DNA of 64,000 bases from Pirellulales bacterium (GTDB lineage: Bacteria; Planctomycetota; Planctomycetia; Pirellulales; Lacipirellulaceae): contig JAHBXQ010000001.1 of NCBI GenBank assembly GCA_019636345.1, forward strand, positions 525,985 to 589,984, written 5' to 3'. Below, piece by piece: positions 8,408-18,710 of the stretch. The notes beneath the pieces were generated by a model. That model made no database searches. It had not been told where the DNA came from and was given only the letters and a program-made list of their open reading frames with translations. Both the position numbers and the translations under genes were made by a program. Numbering within the stretch: position 1 is the first letter of the stretch; the number at the start of each line of letters is the position of its first letter.

Positions 8408-8839
8408 TCACTCGCCGGAATCGGGGGGACGTCGGCGATTTTGCTTTTTTTCCGACGCTTGTCGCTTCTGGTTCAGCCGGCGCTCGATCGACCCCCGCGA
8501 CGGTTTGGATTTCTTGCGCGGGCGCGGCGGGGCCGCCACGGCAAGCAGCATCTGGCGCAAACGGGCGTACGCCGATCGGACGTTGGCGCCTTGGTCGCGG
8601 CTTTCGTCGGCGGCGATGACGACCTCGCCGTCCTGAGTGATGCGATTGCCGTACTTTGCGCGGAATCGCAGCAGCACGTCGGCGGGCAAATCGGCGTCGA
8701 CGACCGTCCAGCGGAGGATCGCCTTGCTGTTGACCTTGTTGACGTTTTGACCGCCGGGTCCGCTGCTGCGTGCGAACGACAGCCGCAGCCGTTCGCCGGG
8801 GACGACCAATTCGTCGTTGATCACCAACGGGCGGGGCAT
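8408..8839 (-). CDS. arfB: ArfB-type alternative ribosome-rescue peptidyl-tRNA hydrolase
   Basis: Protein of 143 residues of the ArfB (YaeJ)/ICT1 family, which frees ribosomes stalled at mRNA ends by hydrolysing peptidyl-tRNA. The catalytic GGQ loop is present as SSGPGGQNVNKVNSKA (about residues 25-40), and the C-terminus has the basic unstructured tail (KKSKPSRGSIERRLNQKR) that enters the empty mRNA channel. It lacks the codon-recognition domain of RF1/RF2, as expected. It lies 84 bp downstream of the isomerase gene, possibly co-transcribed. No tmRNA gene was seen in the window. Confidence 0.9.
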   Translation of the reverse strand: MPRPLVINDELVVPGERLRLSFARSSGPGGQNVNKVNSKAILRWTVVDADLPADVLLRFRAKYGNRITQDGEVVIAADESRDQGANVRSAYARLRQMLLAVAAPPRPRKKSKPSRGSIERRLNQKRQASEKKQNRRRPPDSGE

Positions 8840-8923
8840 GACGGCGACCCGCGACGCCGTGTCGGGGGACAGGGGGAAAGGGAGATCGCGACGACCGGTG
8901 CGCCGCCCGCTCGTCGCGGGAAC

Positions 8924-9748
8924 TCAGGCGGACCGAGTTCGCATGGGAACCAGCCACTGGTCCCAGGCGGTCAGCGAGTTGCGAAGGATCGATTCGTAAG
9001 CGTCGGGCGTAATCTCGGGACCGAACAGCTTCACGTCAAAATCTCCGGCGTAGCCGGCGTCGAGCAGGCCGGAGACCATCTCGGCCAACGGCAGGGTCCC
9101 CTCTCCCAGGGGGCGCCGATCCTGGTCGACGCCGTGCGGACGGGGGCGATCCGCCAAGTGGACCAGTGCGAGATGCGGCGCCAACTCGCCTAAGTTGGCG
9201 AGCACGCCCGGGTCGTCGCCGAAGTGGTAGGCATCCATGGCCAGCTTCAGGTAGGGCGATTGGAAGGTCTCGATGAAAGCGATCGCTTCTTGCAGTTCGG
9301 TGTGAAACGTCCAGGGCCCTGCGCACGAGACGTGGACCGGCTCGATCGCCAACACCACGTCGGCGGCGACGGCGTAATCGAGCAGTTCGTCAATCGCGCT
9401 GCGGAGGAGGCGTTCGGCATGCCGAAAGGTATGGTTGTTGCGTCCGCCCGGGTAGACGACGAGGCAGCCGGCCTGCAGGGCCCCGGCGAGTTGAACGGCC
9501 CCGGCCGCATCGTCGAGGGCGTCGTAGAGTCCGCGGCCGTCGCTGCCGGTGAACCCGCCGGCCCAACTCAGATGTGAGACTTTCAGCCCGGATTCGGCGA
9601 CGAGGTCGATGGCCTGGTCCTCGCCGAAGTCGCCGAGTTTTTGTCGCCAGACGCCGATCGTTTCGTAACCAGCTTCACGATACCGCCGGACGTCTTCCTC
9701 GAACGACCAACGATAAGTCGTTATTTGGTTCATCGACAAGGTCGGCAT
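8924..9748 (-). CDS. sugar phosphate isomerase/epimerase-like TIM-barrel protein
   Basis: Protein of 274 residues of the xylose isomerase-like TIM-barrel superfamily (AP endonuclease family 2). Typical acidic and His metal-site residues are seen in AIEPVHV (about 150), KLAMDAYHFGDDPG (about 185) and LVHLADRPRP (about 215). Members isomerise or epimerise sugars or inositol derivatives; the substrate is unknown. The start at 9748 (MPTLSMNQ) is preferred because upstream codons to 9808 look unlike the family and a plausible promoter lies at 9859-9887. Numerous planctomycete paralogs of this family exist, so the general class is safe but the reaction is not. Confidence 0.82.
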   Translation of the reverse strand: MPTLSMNQITTYRWSFEEDVRRYREAGYETIGVWRQKLGDFGEDQAIDLVAESGLKVSHLSWAGGFTGSDGRGLYDALDDAAGAVQLAGALQAGCLVVYPGGRNNHTFRHAERLLRSAIDELLDYAVAADVVLAIEPVHVSCAGPWTFHTELQEAIAFIETFQSPYLKLAMDAYHFGDDPGVLANLGELAPHLALVHLADRPRPHGVDQDRRPLGEGTLPLAEMVSGLLDAGYAGDFDVKLFGPEITPDAYESILRNSLTAWDQWLVPMRTRSA

Positions 9749-10114
9749 CGCAGGAGATTCTCCGCAGAAGTGAATCAATCTCGAGAACCGTCGAGGAGCG
9801 TCGGGCAAGAGCCGAAGGACGCCGCGAGAGGAGCGCAGCGCCGTTCGAGCCGGCGTCGAGTATCCTCAAACGGCTCGGGACTGTAAACGCAAGTTTTTTT
9901 CCGTATGCAATTGCGCGATGGTGCAGAACCGTTCGCGCATTGTGAGGTATTACTTGCAGCGGCTTCGGTTGATAACAATCGGAAGAGCGACCCCGTCGCA
10001 TAATTCGAAAAAAATGCTATCAGGCGGGTTGTAATTTAGCGTGACGAACGCTGTATTGGGACCTTGCCGCTGGCGCCGCGGATGATAGCACCCCCCGCCG
10101 AGGCGATGCCCGAC
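9749..10114. other. 366-bp divergent intergenic region
   Basis: Region between the isomerase gene (minus) and the response-regulator gene (plus). It is locally A+T-rich (a T7 run at 9894-9900, an A7 run near 10010). It holds the isomerase promoter at 9859-9887. No gene or RNA structure was recognised. Confidence 0.5.
9859..9887 (-). promoter_or_regulatory. sigma-70-type promoter of the isomerase gene
   Basis: On the minus strand TTTACA (9887-9882) and GATACT (9864-9859) are separated by exactly 17 bases. Predicted start near 9852, leader about 100 bases to the ATG at 9748. Confidence 0.5.
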
Positions 10115-10750
10115 ATGCCGATTCGATTGTTGATTGCTGACGACCACGAGGTCGTTCGCGCGGGCCTGTGCGCCCTGTTTGAGACGCAAAGCGATTTCGA
10201 GGTCGTCGCCGAGGCGGGCGACGGGCTGCAATGCATCGAGCAGGCTCGGCGGCATCGCCCCGATCTGGTGCTGCTCGACGTCAGGATGCCGCGCGCCGAC
10301 GGATTGGCCGTGTTGTCGCGGCTGCGGGGCGAGTTGCCCGAAACGGTCGTGGTGATCTTCAGCGGGTACGACAATCCGACGTATCTCGCGCGGGCCGCTG
10401 CGTTGGGGGCGGCGGGGTATCTCGACAAAACGCTGACGAGCGAGCAGTTGCTCGGCGCGGTGCGCCAGGCCGCCCGCGGCGAGTCGCTGTGGTCGACCGA
10501 GGGGTTGCGCAAGGTGACAGGCGCCCTGACCGCCCCGCGTCTCGCTTCGGAGTTGGAGGCCCCGCTCACCCGGCGCGAAAGCGAAGTGCTGCGGCAACTG
10601 GCCAACGGTCTGAGCAATCGCGAGATCGCCCAGGCCCTGGACATCAGCTACGAGACCGTCAAAGAGCACGTGCAGCACATCCTCCGCAAGATCGGCGTCG
10701 CCGACCGGACGCAGGCGGCGGTGTGGGCCGTTCGCAAAGGGATCGTGTAG
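10115..10750 (+). CDS. NarL/FixJ-family response regulator
   Basis: Two-domain response regulator of 211 residues. The N-terminal receiver has the acidic pocket (ADD, residues 8-10), the phospho-accepting Asp55 (LLDVRMP) and the conserved Lys105 (LDKT). The C-terminal LuxR-type helix-turn-helix runs from LTRRESEVLRQLANG to the end. The start MPIRLLIADD at 10115 follows a GAGGCG sequence at suitable spacing; in-frame ATGs at 10106 and 10082 are alternatives. No histidine kinase is encoded nearby, so it is an orphan within this window. The AAA+ gene follows in the same direction but has its own promoter. Confidence 0.88.
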   Translation: MPIRLLIADDHEVVRAGLCALFETQSDFEVVAEAGDGLQCIEQARRHRPDLVLLDVRMPRADGLAVLSRLRGELPETVVVIFSGYDNPTYLARAAALGAAGYLDKTLTSEQLLGAVRQAARGESLWSTEGLRKVTGALTAPRLASELEAPLTRRESEVLRQLANGLSNREIAQALDISYETVKEHVQHILRKIGVADRTQAAVWAVRKGIV

Positions 10751-10787
10751 CGGTCCGCTGCGGCGATGCCGACGAAACGTCGCTCGC

Positions 10788-10815
10788 TTGCCACGGGGCG
10801 CGGCGTGCGGATAAT
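10788..10815 (+). promoter_or_regulatory. promoter of the AAA+ ATPase gene, predicted leaderless
   Basis: TTGCCA (10788-10793), a 16-base spacer and GATAAT (10810-10815) form a strong sigma-70-type promoter (five of six matches in each box). The start site would fall at about 10822-10823, on the ATG at 10823. The upstream in-frame ATG at 10814 lies inside the -10 box and so cannot be used from this promoter. Confidence 0.6.
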
Positions 10816-10822
10816 GGGCCGC

Positions 10823-12610
10823 ATGTCGACGTTCGAGATTCCCGACCTGCCGTCGCAGTTTCGCCAGCTTCTGGGCACGTGTCGCGAGCTGTACGTTTCC
10901 AGCGGAGAGCTGGCGGCGCGAGAGCACGCCCATTTGCTTCCCGAGTCGGGAGACAAGTTCGTCCAACTGATGGACGACCTCCACCAGGCGCTGGTGGTGA
11001 AGGTGTTCGTCGCCGTCTGCGAGGCCGACCGGCGGTGGAGCAAGAACGAACAGTTCCTGGCCGAGGTGCTGATCTTCCACCTTTGGAGCCAGTGGCTGTC
11101 GGAGGAGCAGATCAAAGAAGCCCTGCAGGCGATGTCGACCCAGGCGATGGGGCTCAAATGGTACGCCCTGGTGCGACCGTTCGACCAGATCGCCCCGCTG
11201 CGGAACCGGATCGCCGACGTCGAGGCGATCGTCATTCGCTTGGCGAACATCGTCGCCCGGGCCGACGGCCCGATCAAACCTCCCGAAGCGGCGCGGGTGA
11301 AGTCGATCCAGGAGGAGTTGGAATTGCACTTGCGGCAGATTCCGATCGACGAGCCGAGCGAGCACGCCGAGGCGGAGCGGGCCGGGGCGCAGGCGATTGA
11401 GAAGATCTTTTCGACCGGGGACGCGCTGCCTGCGGTTCGCAAGGAGCGCGAGAAGAATCGGGGCGGGATCGGGGCGAAGCCGGGCGGCAAGATCGCCCCG
11501 AGCGAATCCGTCGCCGAGACGACTGCCGAGAAGCCCCCTGCGGAGCGACTCGCCGACTCGCTCGCGGAACTCGACAAGCTGATCGGGCTGGACAACATCA
11601 AGGAGGAAGTCCGTACGCTGGCCAACTTCCTCAAGGTGCAGCAGAAGCGAGCCGAGGCGGGGCTTCCCAATACGAATCTCAGCCTGCACATGGTCTTCGG
11701 CGGCAATCCGGGCACGGGCAAGACCACCGTGGCCCGGATCGTCGGCAACATCTTCGGCGCGATGGGGGTGCTCAAGAAAGGGCACCTCGTCGAGACCGAT
11801 CGCAGCGGTCTGGTCGCCGAGTACGCCGGCCAGACCGGGCCCAAGAGCAACAAGAAGATCGACGAGGCGCTCGACGGCGTGCTGTTCATCGACGAGGCGT
11901 ACACGTTGATCGCCAGCGAGGGGGAGGATCCCTTCGGGCACGAGGCGGTGCAGACGCTGCTGAAGCGGATGGAGGACGACCGCGAACGGCTGGTCGTGAT
12001 CCTGGCGGGATATCCGGTGGAGATGGCGCTGTTGTTGCGTTCGAACCCGGGGCTTTCGTCGCGATTCAGTCGGCATCTCGACTTCAAGGACTACACGCCA
12101 TTGGAACTGGCGTCGATCTTCGGGCTCATGTGCGGCAAAAACCTGTACCAACTTTGCGACCGCACCCGCGGCAAGGCGATGCTGGGGTTCACCTGGATGT
12201 TTGAGCGGCGGGATCGCCACTTCGGCAACGGGCGGACGGTGCGCAATCTGTTCGAGGACGCAATCCGCCGGCAGGCGAACCGGATCGCGGAGATCACCGA
12301 CCTGTCGGTCGAGCAACTGTCGACGCTCGAACCGGCTGATCTCCAGTTCGAACGCGTGCCGGCGGAGGAGTTCGCCCGGCTTGACGATCCGTCGTTGCGG
12401 TTCCACCTGTCGTGCGGCAAGTGCGAGCACGGCAAGGACGTGCCGCTGAAGTTCCTGGGACAGTCGGTGAAGTGCCCCAAGTGCGAGAACCAGTTCATCG
12501 CCGAATGGGGCGAGGCGGTCCGCGCCGACGACGGGCAAAAGCACCTCGGATGCGCCACGGAGGAAACCGTCGCGGAGCCGGGCGACAATGCCGCGGCGAG
12601 CGAGATCTGA
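10823..12610 (+). CDS. CbbX/SpoVK-type AAA+ ATPase with C-terminal zinc ribbon
   Basis: Protein of 595 residues. An N-terminal helical region of about 190 residues (possibly TerB-like, uncertain) and a charged linker precede an AAA+ module of the CbbX/SpoVK type. Walker A is GGNPGTGKT (about 293-301), Walker B LFIDEAY (about 354-360), with a sensor region ILAGYP and arginines in SNPGLSSRFSRH. The C-terminal 60 residues hold a CxxC...CxxC zinc-ribbon-like pair (CGKC and CPKC, about 530-556), unusual for this family. CbbX-like ATPases remodel protein partners; the partner here is unknown. The start at 10823 is set by the promoter geometry. Confidence 0.85.
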   Translation: MSTFEIPDLPSQFRQLLGTCRELYVSSGELAAREHAHLLPESGDKFVQLMDDLHQALVVKVFVAVCEADRRWSKNEQFLAEVLIFHLWSQWLSEEQIKEALQAMSTQAMGLKWYALVRPFDQIAPLRNRIADVEAIVIRLANIVARADGPIKPPEAARVKSIQEELELHLRQIPIDEPSEHAEAERAGAQAIEKIFSTGDALPAVRKEREKNRGGIGAKPGGKIAPSESVAETTAEKPPAERLADSLAELDKLIGLDNIKEEVRTLANFLKVQQKRAEAGLPNTNLSLHMVFGGNPGTGKTTVARIVGNIFGAMGVLKKGHLVETDRSGLVAEYAGQTGPKSNKKIDEALDGVLFIDEAYTLIASEGEDPFGHEAVQTLLKRMEDDRERLVVILAGYPVEMALLLRSNPGLSSRFSRHLDFKDYTPLELASIFGLMCGKNLYQLCDRTRGKAMLGFTWMFERRDRHFGNGRTVRNLFEDAIRRQANRIAEITDLSVEQLSTLEPADLQFERVPAEEFARLDDPSLRFHLSCGKCEHGKDVPLKFLGQSVKCPKCENQFIAEWGEAVRADDGQKHLGCATEETVAEPGDNAAASEI

Positions 12611-12724
12611 GCCGCGGTCGCGGGCATTTGGCGATTCCGGGGGCCTCAATTAGGATGAACTGGTCGCCCCGCGGGGCGGTTCCCGCCTTGCTCAACCCGC
12701 CCCTGCACTGCTTCACCCTGCCCT

Positions 12725-14092
12725 ATGGCCATTCCGGCGTCGCCAAGTCCTGCGCCGATTGCGACGGCAAGTTCTGCAAGCGCGGAGGATGCTGCGGCCG
12801 ACGCGCCCGCGACTTCTCGGCTGCGTCGCGCGGCTGCTTCGCCCGGGGCGCGGCGGGGGGGGCTCGCCCTGGTCGACCAGGCGGTCGCCAGCGCGACGAA
12901 CTTTCTGACGATGGTGCTCATCGGACGGTACTGCGGCGAGGAGTCGCCGGGCATCTACGCGTTGTGCATTTCGATCGTCGTGTTCGTCAGCGTGCTGCAG
13001 GACCGGTGCCTGGCGACCTCGTACATGGTGTTCATCCACAACAAGCTCCCGGACGAACGGGGGCGGTTCTTGGGGAGCACGCTTGTTCATCTGGGGCTGA
13101 CCACGTTGGCGGCGTGCGTCGCGCTGGCGGGCTATGCCGGTTGGTTGGCGGCGCGCGGCGCCCGACCCGAGATGGCCCAGGCGGTGCTCGTGCTGACCGT
13201 CGCGGCTCCCTCGTTTTTGCTGCGGGATTTTCTGCGCTCGGTGGCGTTTGCGCACATGCAGATGATCTCGGCCCTGACGGGGGACGCGATCGTGTTCGTG
13301 ATCCAGATCGGGGCCCTGGCGACGTTGGCTTGGACGGGGCTGCTCGACGTGCCGGCCGTGTTCGCGTGGATGGGATTGGCGACTGCGGCGAGCTGCGTCG
13401 CCTGGGCGGTCGCCAAGCCGTTGCCGGTGGCGTTGGATCGCGGCCGTCTTGCGGCCGACTGGCACGAGCATTGGGGCTATTCGCGCTGGTTGGTTGCGGG
13501 GCGGTTGGCCGGCAACTTCAGCCGCTTCGCCATGCCGTGGATCGTCGTCTGGTTGGCCGACGTGGCGACGGTCAGCCAGTTGTCGGTTTGCAGCACACTG
13601 GTAGGAATCTCGTGGTTGTTCATTCGCGGAGTGACGAATTACCTGCGGCCGCTGACAATCGGGGCGTACGCCCACGGGGGCGCGGGGCCGATGTTGCGGG
13701 TCATGTGGCAAGGGATCGGGCTGTTCGTCGTCACGCTGGGGACGATCGCCGTCGCGTTGTGGTTCGTCGGCGGCTGGCTGTTGGCGACCGTGTTCAAGCC
13801 GGAGTACGCCGTGGCGGGGCCCGCCCTGGCGGTGCTGGGGCTGGGGTCGGCGATCACGGCCGTGGGGATGACCGTCTCGAACGCCTTGTCTGCGGTGCAT
13901 GACACGCGGAGCCAGTTCTGGGGCGAGATGATCACGATGGTCGTCACGCTGGCCACGGCCGTGCCGTTGGTGCACGCATTCGGAGTGACGGGCGCCGCGT
14001 GGTCGCTGCTCGCAGGGGTGGCGGCGAGTCTGGTCTACATGGGCGCGGCGCTGGCGGGCGATCTGCGGCGTCTGCCGCAGCCATCGGCCTGA
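12725..14092 (+). CDS. Wzx-like polysaccharide flippase (MOP superfamily)
   Basis: Integral membrane protein of 455 residues with about 12 hydrophobic segments beginning near residue 45 after an Ala/Pro-rich cytoplasmic leader. Its layout (GGLALVDQAVASATNFLTMV at the start of the membrane part, paired six-helix halves) matches Wzx/oligosaccharide flippases, which move lipid-linked sugars across the inner membrane. A second flippase is encoded inside the large polysaccharide locus at 25491-27152. Here the next gene is a PlsC-like acyltransferase, so lipid-linked cargo is plausible, but the cargo is not determined. Confidence 0.78.
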   Translation: MAIPASPSPAPIATASSASAEDAAADAPATSRLRRAAASPGARRGGLALVDQAVASATNFLTMVLIGRYCGEESPGIYALCISIVVFVSVLQDRCLATSYMVFIHNKLPDERGRFLGSTLVHLGLTTLAACVALAGYAGWLAARGARPEMAQAVLVLTVAAPSFLLRDFLRSVAFAHMQMISALTGDAIVFVIQIGALATLAWTGLLDVPAVFAWMGLATAASCVAWAVAKPLPVALDRGRLAADWHEHWGYSRWLVAGRLAGNFSRFAMPWIVVWLADVATVSQLSVCSTLVGISWLFIRGVTNYLRPLTIGAYAHGGAGPMLRVMWQGIGLFVVTLGTIAVALWFVGGWLLATVFKPEYAVAGPALAVLGLGSAITAVGMTVSNALSAVHDTRSQFWGEMITMVVTLATAVPLVHAFGVTGAAWSLLAGVAASLVYMGAALAGDLRRLPQPSA

Positions 14093-14229
14093 CGCGGACC
14101 GCGCAGTCGCTCAACTGGGCGAATCTTGCTTGGCTCGGATGGGCAGCCCCGGGCGAATGTGGTAGCTTGCCGCCTCGTCGCCGACGTTGGTCGGCGCTGC
14201 CGCACCTCGCTCGTCTCCTTCGCCCGCTT

Positions 14230-15063
14230 ATGCGTCGTCTTCTGCAGAAACTGCGCATCGGCGCCCGGATCGTCGCGTTCGTGCTGGTGACGATCGCTTG
14301 TTGGACCGGAATGGAATTGGCGTTCGCCACGCGCGGCAAGCGGACGAAGCTGAGCGTCGTCAATTGCTGGGTCCCGCGGTGGGCGGGAAGCTTGCTGCGG
14401 GTGTTTGGGGTGAAGACCGCGGTCCGCGGGTTGGAAGCGTTTCCTCGCGGGCTGTACCCAGGCGCGGCGACCGACGGCGTAGGGCGGATTTTCGTGCTCA
14501 ATCATCGCAGCGCGCTGGACATCGCGGTGGCGATGACGACGACCGAGGCGCATGTCATCAGCCGGCATGACGTGGCGAATTGGCCGCTCATCGGGCCCGG
14601 GGCCCGGCGGATCGGCACCTTGTTCGTCAATCGGGCTGAGCGCAAGAGCGGGGCCGAGGTGCTCAAAGAAGTCGACGCGTCGCTGGCCCGCGGCGAAGGG
14701 GTGGCGATGTTCCCCGAGGGGACCGCGTTCGCCGGCGACGACGTGCGGCCGTTCCGCCCGGGGGCGTTCAAAGCGGCCCAGCGGGCCGGCGCCGAGATCG
14801 TGCCGATCGGCATTGCGTACGATCACGCCGACGCTTGTTACGTCGACGAATCGTTTATGGGCCACCTGAAGCGGGTGGCGGGGATGAAGCACATCCTCGC
14901 CGCGGTCGAGGTGGGCGAGCCAGTTCAAGCCCGCGATCGCGATCCGAACGAGGTCAAAGACGAAGTTCACGCCGCGGTGACGAGACTGGTGGGTCGAGCC
15001 CGGTCGCGCTTGGGGCAGACCGCTCAGACCGAGTCGCAGGTCTTCCGCGCCACGTACAATTAG
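14230..15063 (+). CDS. PlsC-type 1-acylglycerol-3-phosphate/lysophospholipid acyltransferase
   Basis: Membrane-associated acyltransferase of 277 residues. An N-terminal hydrophobic helix (about residues 12-30) is followed by the PlsC signature blocks: the catalytic NHRSALDI (NHxxxxD) near residue 95 and the substrate-binding FPEGTAF near 160. It should transfer an acyl chain to lysophosphatidic acid or a related lysolipid at the inner membrane. The start MRRLLQKL at 14230 is chosen because codons upstream overlap the flippase gene and lack family similarity. It is convergent with glnS across 62 bp. Confidence 0.85.
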   Translation: MRRLLQKLRIGARIVAFVLVTIACWTGMELAFATRGKRTKLSVVNCWVPRWAGSLLRVFGVKTAVRGLEAFPRGLYPGAATDGVGRIFVLNHRSALDIAVAMTTTEAHVISRHDVANWPLIGPGARRIGTLFVNRAERKSGAEVLKEVDASLARGEGVAMFPEGTAFAGDDVRPFRPGAFKAAQRAGAEIVPIGIAYDHADACYVDESFMGHLKRVAGMKHILAAVEVGEPVQARDRDPNEVKDEVHAAVTRLVGRARSRLGQTAQTESQVFRATYN

Positions 15064-15125
15064 CGCTTTGGCACAGCCTAAAGAACTCAAGCGAACAAAG
15101 CACGCGGCTGCACGCTCCGGTTTGC

Positions 15126-16817
<1,692 letters not shown>

Positions 16818-16980
16818 AGCAGGGGGCTCGCAGGGCGAAGGCGCCGCGGGGGACGCCGGAAGGCGGGGCCCGGCCGCAAGCACGACCGGATGCGGCATGT
16901 TCGCCGAGCGAGGCGTTTCGATCAAGAGACGTTCGCACGGGCCGAGCGGTTCGCCGTCGGATGAGCGGTCCCGAGCGAGG

Positions 16981-17460
16981 TTACAGGTTCATCCGCCAGA
17001 TGGCTCCGTTGAGCGTCGCCGCGAAAAGAACCCAGGCCAGATACGGCGCCAGCAGCAGCGCCGCCGTGCGGCTGGTGCGCCGCGCCAAGACGATGGTCGC
17101 CGTGATCGCCGCAGCCAAAAGCAAAATGTCGACCAGCGCCCAGCCGGGGCGCTGGAGCCCGAAGAAGAGCCATGTCCAGCCGGCGTTCAGAGCGAGCTGC
17201 ACCAGCCACATGGCCGTTGCGGGGCTCCGCCAGCCCCCGCTGCGTTGGATCAGCCAGCCTGCCAGGGCGATCATCGCATACAGCGGAGTCCAGACGACGG
17301 GGAACACCCAGTCGGGCGGCGTCCACCGGGGCTTGGCGAGCTGGTCGTACCAGGGCCCCGGTCCTGCCGCGGCGCCCGCGCTCGCCGCCAGCAGGCAGAG
17401 TCCGGCGAAGAGGAGCGGCGACCCCCGCTGCGCAAGCGAGGAAGGGCGTTTCGATTCCAT
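16981..17460 (-). CDS. TspO/MBR family protein
   Basis: Five-helix integral membrane protein of 159 residues of the TspO/peripheral benzodiazepine receptor family, which binds porphyrins and related ligands and has regulatory or photo-oxidative stress roles in bacteria. Family landmarks are [19 protein letters not shown] (about residues 36-54), VWTPLYAMI, the Trp-rich [11 protein letters not shown] and the C-terminal [12 protein letters not shown]. It lies 30 bp downstream of the YjdF-like gene and is probably co-transcribed with it. Confidence 0.92.
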   Translation of the reverse strand: MESKRPSSLAQRGSPLLFAGLCLLAASAGAAAGPGPWYDQLAKPRWTPPDWVFPVVWTPLYAMIALAGWLIQRSGGWRSPATAMWLVQLALNAGWTWLFFGLQRPGWALVDILLLAAAITATIVLARRTSRTAALLLAPYLAWVLFAATLNGAIWRMNL

Positions 17461-17490
17461 CGTCGATTCCCTTAACTTGGCTGAGGACTC

Positions 17491-18144
17491 TTAACTTTCC
17501 TGAGGCTTGCGGTCGGCGGCGGACCGCGGACGTCGCCATGCGATCCACAGGGCGACGACGATGCTCCCCGCCAGCGCCCACGCCAGATCTTTCTGTGCGT
17601 CCCACATGTCGCCTTGCTGCCCGTTGTAGCGGTCGGCCGTCTCCGGCGCCGCGGTGATCGCGAGCAGCCATTCGAAGATTTCGTAGAGAGCTCCGCAAGT
17701 CGTCGCCCCGGCGACGGCGACCCACGGCGCAGCGCGACGAGCGAGCCCCGCGTGGACCGCCGCTTCGGAGAGGAGCGGGATCGCCAGCGCGCCGAAGGCG
17801 AAGTGAACGAACCGATCGCAGTGGTTGCGGCGCCAGCCGAACCACTCATCGGGACCGCTCCCCAGCGCGGCCTGAAACCAGTCTTCGTAGGGGACGTACG
17901 AGTAGATCCACCGGGCGGCGACGGCGTGGAGCGCGAGAAACGCCAGTGCGCAAATCAATGCGCCGTCGGAGAGCCAGCGGCGCTGCGCCGCGATCGCGGC
18001 CAGCACAAGCGCTGGCGCCGTCGCCGCGTGCTGCAGCCATTGTTCGCGCGGGAACAACGGCTTCACGAGCGTGACGGCGATTAGCGCCGCCGTGGCGGCG
18101 ACGAGCGAGAGTTGCAGGCGCGGGCGCGGAGCAGGCGAGTTCAC
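17491..18144 (-). CDS. YjdF-like (DUF2238) membrane protein
   Basis: Integral membrane protein of 217 residues with about six hydrophobic helices. It matches the YjdF/DUF2238 family by its conserved core RNHCDRFVHFAFGALAIPLL (about residues 105-124), GALYEIFEW (about 151-159) and GDMWDAQKDLAWALAG near the C-terminus. The acidic and His residues in these blocks suggest a ligand or metal site inside the membrane, but no function is established. It is the first gene of a two-gene unit with tspO. Confidence 0.8.
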   Translation of the reverse strand: MNSPAPRPRLQLSLVAATAALIAVTLVKPLFPREQWLQHAATAPALVLAAIAAQRRWLSDGALICALAFLALHAVAARWIYSYVPYEDWFQAALGSGPDEWFGWRRNHCDRFVHFAFGALAIPLLSEAAVHAGLARRAAPWVAVAGATTCGALYEIFEWLLAITAAPETADRYNGQQGDMWDAQKDLAWALAGSIVVALWIAWRRPRSAADRKPQES

Positions 18145-18710
18145 TGGCGGGGCGAGTCAAATATCGGTTCGGCGACGACCGAGGCGAAATCGCCGTGTTC
18201 GGTCGAGAACCTGCGGAGGAGTTCGGGGTCAGGAAGTCTCGGAGTTGCCGGGGTTTCGCGGGGACTTTGCGGCTGCTAGCACGGCGGCGGCAATCGGCGA
18301 GTTCGTCGGCGGCGGACGAACCGATCGTCTCCGCCCGCGTATCCATTGTTGCCATTCGGCAACACGACGTCGCCGCCCGACAGCGCGTTTTCTCGGCAAA
18401 GTTGAGGTTTGCCAACGCGCGCCGCCTGTTCCGACTTGGGGCGACGAACGTTTTCCCTGGCGAGGATCGAACCCCCGGCGCGCCGGCGATCCTTGAACTA
18501 GGGTTTCAACGTCGCACCGCGCCTCGCGTTTTTTGGGGTGCGATCTCCTCAGCGGCTCTTGTCGGAAATTCACGGCCCACGGGTTCCTCACGGGACTGTA
18601 CGCCTGCATACTTCTCGATTGGCAACGTACTTCGCGTTCGTCGTCTCTCGCGCTGCGGCCTTGCGCCGGCGAATCGACGACCTCCGCGCGAAGCAGGACG
18701 GTCAGCACTG
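18145..18710. other. 566-bp divergent intergenic region upstream of the subtilase gene
   Basis: No credible gene is seen between the YjdF-like gene and the subtilase. There is a perfect hairpin TGTTGCC-ATTC-GGCAACA at 18347-18364 and a GC-rich stem with a T-arm-like loop near 18462-18496 that does not fold as a complete tRNA. The plus-strand frame of the subtilase stays open upstream to about 18195, but the sequence there lacks family features. Confidence 0.45.

Noticed and set aside
9950-12649. 899-codon minus-strand open frame across the response regulator and AAA+ genes
   Set aside because: Same reasons: it is antisense to two genes with clear motifs and has no recognisable domain.
18462-18496. 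tRNA-like T-arm (GGGGGTTCGATCC on the minus strand) upstream of the subtilase gene
   Set aside because: The T-stem has a mismatch, and no matching acceptor, D-arm or anticodon stem can be folded within the right distance. A GC-rich hairpin explains the sequence better.
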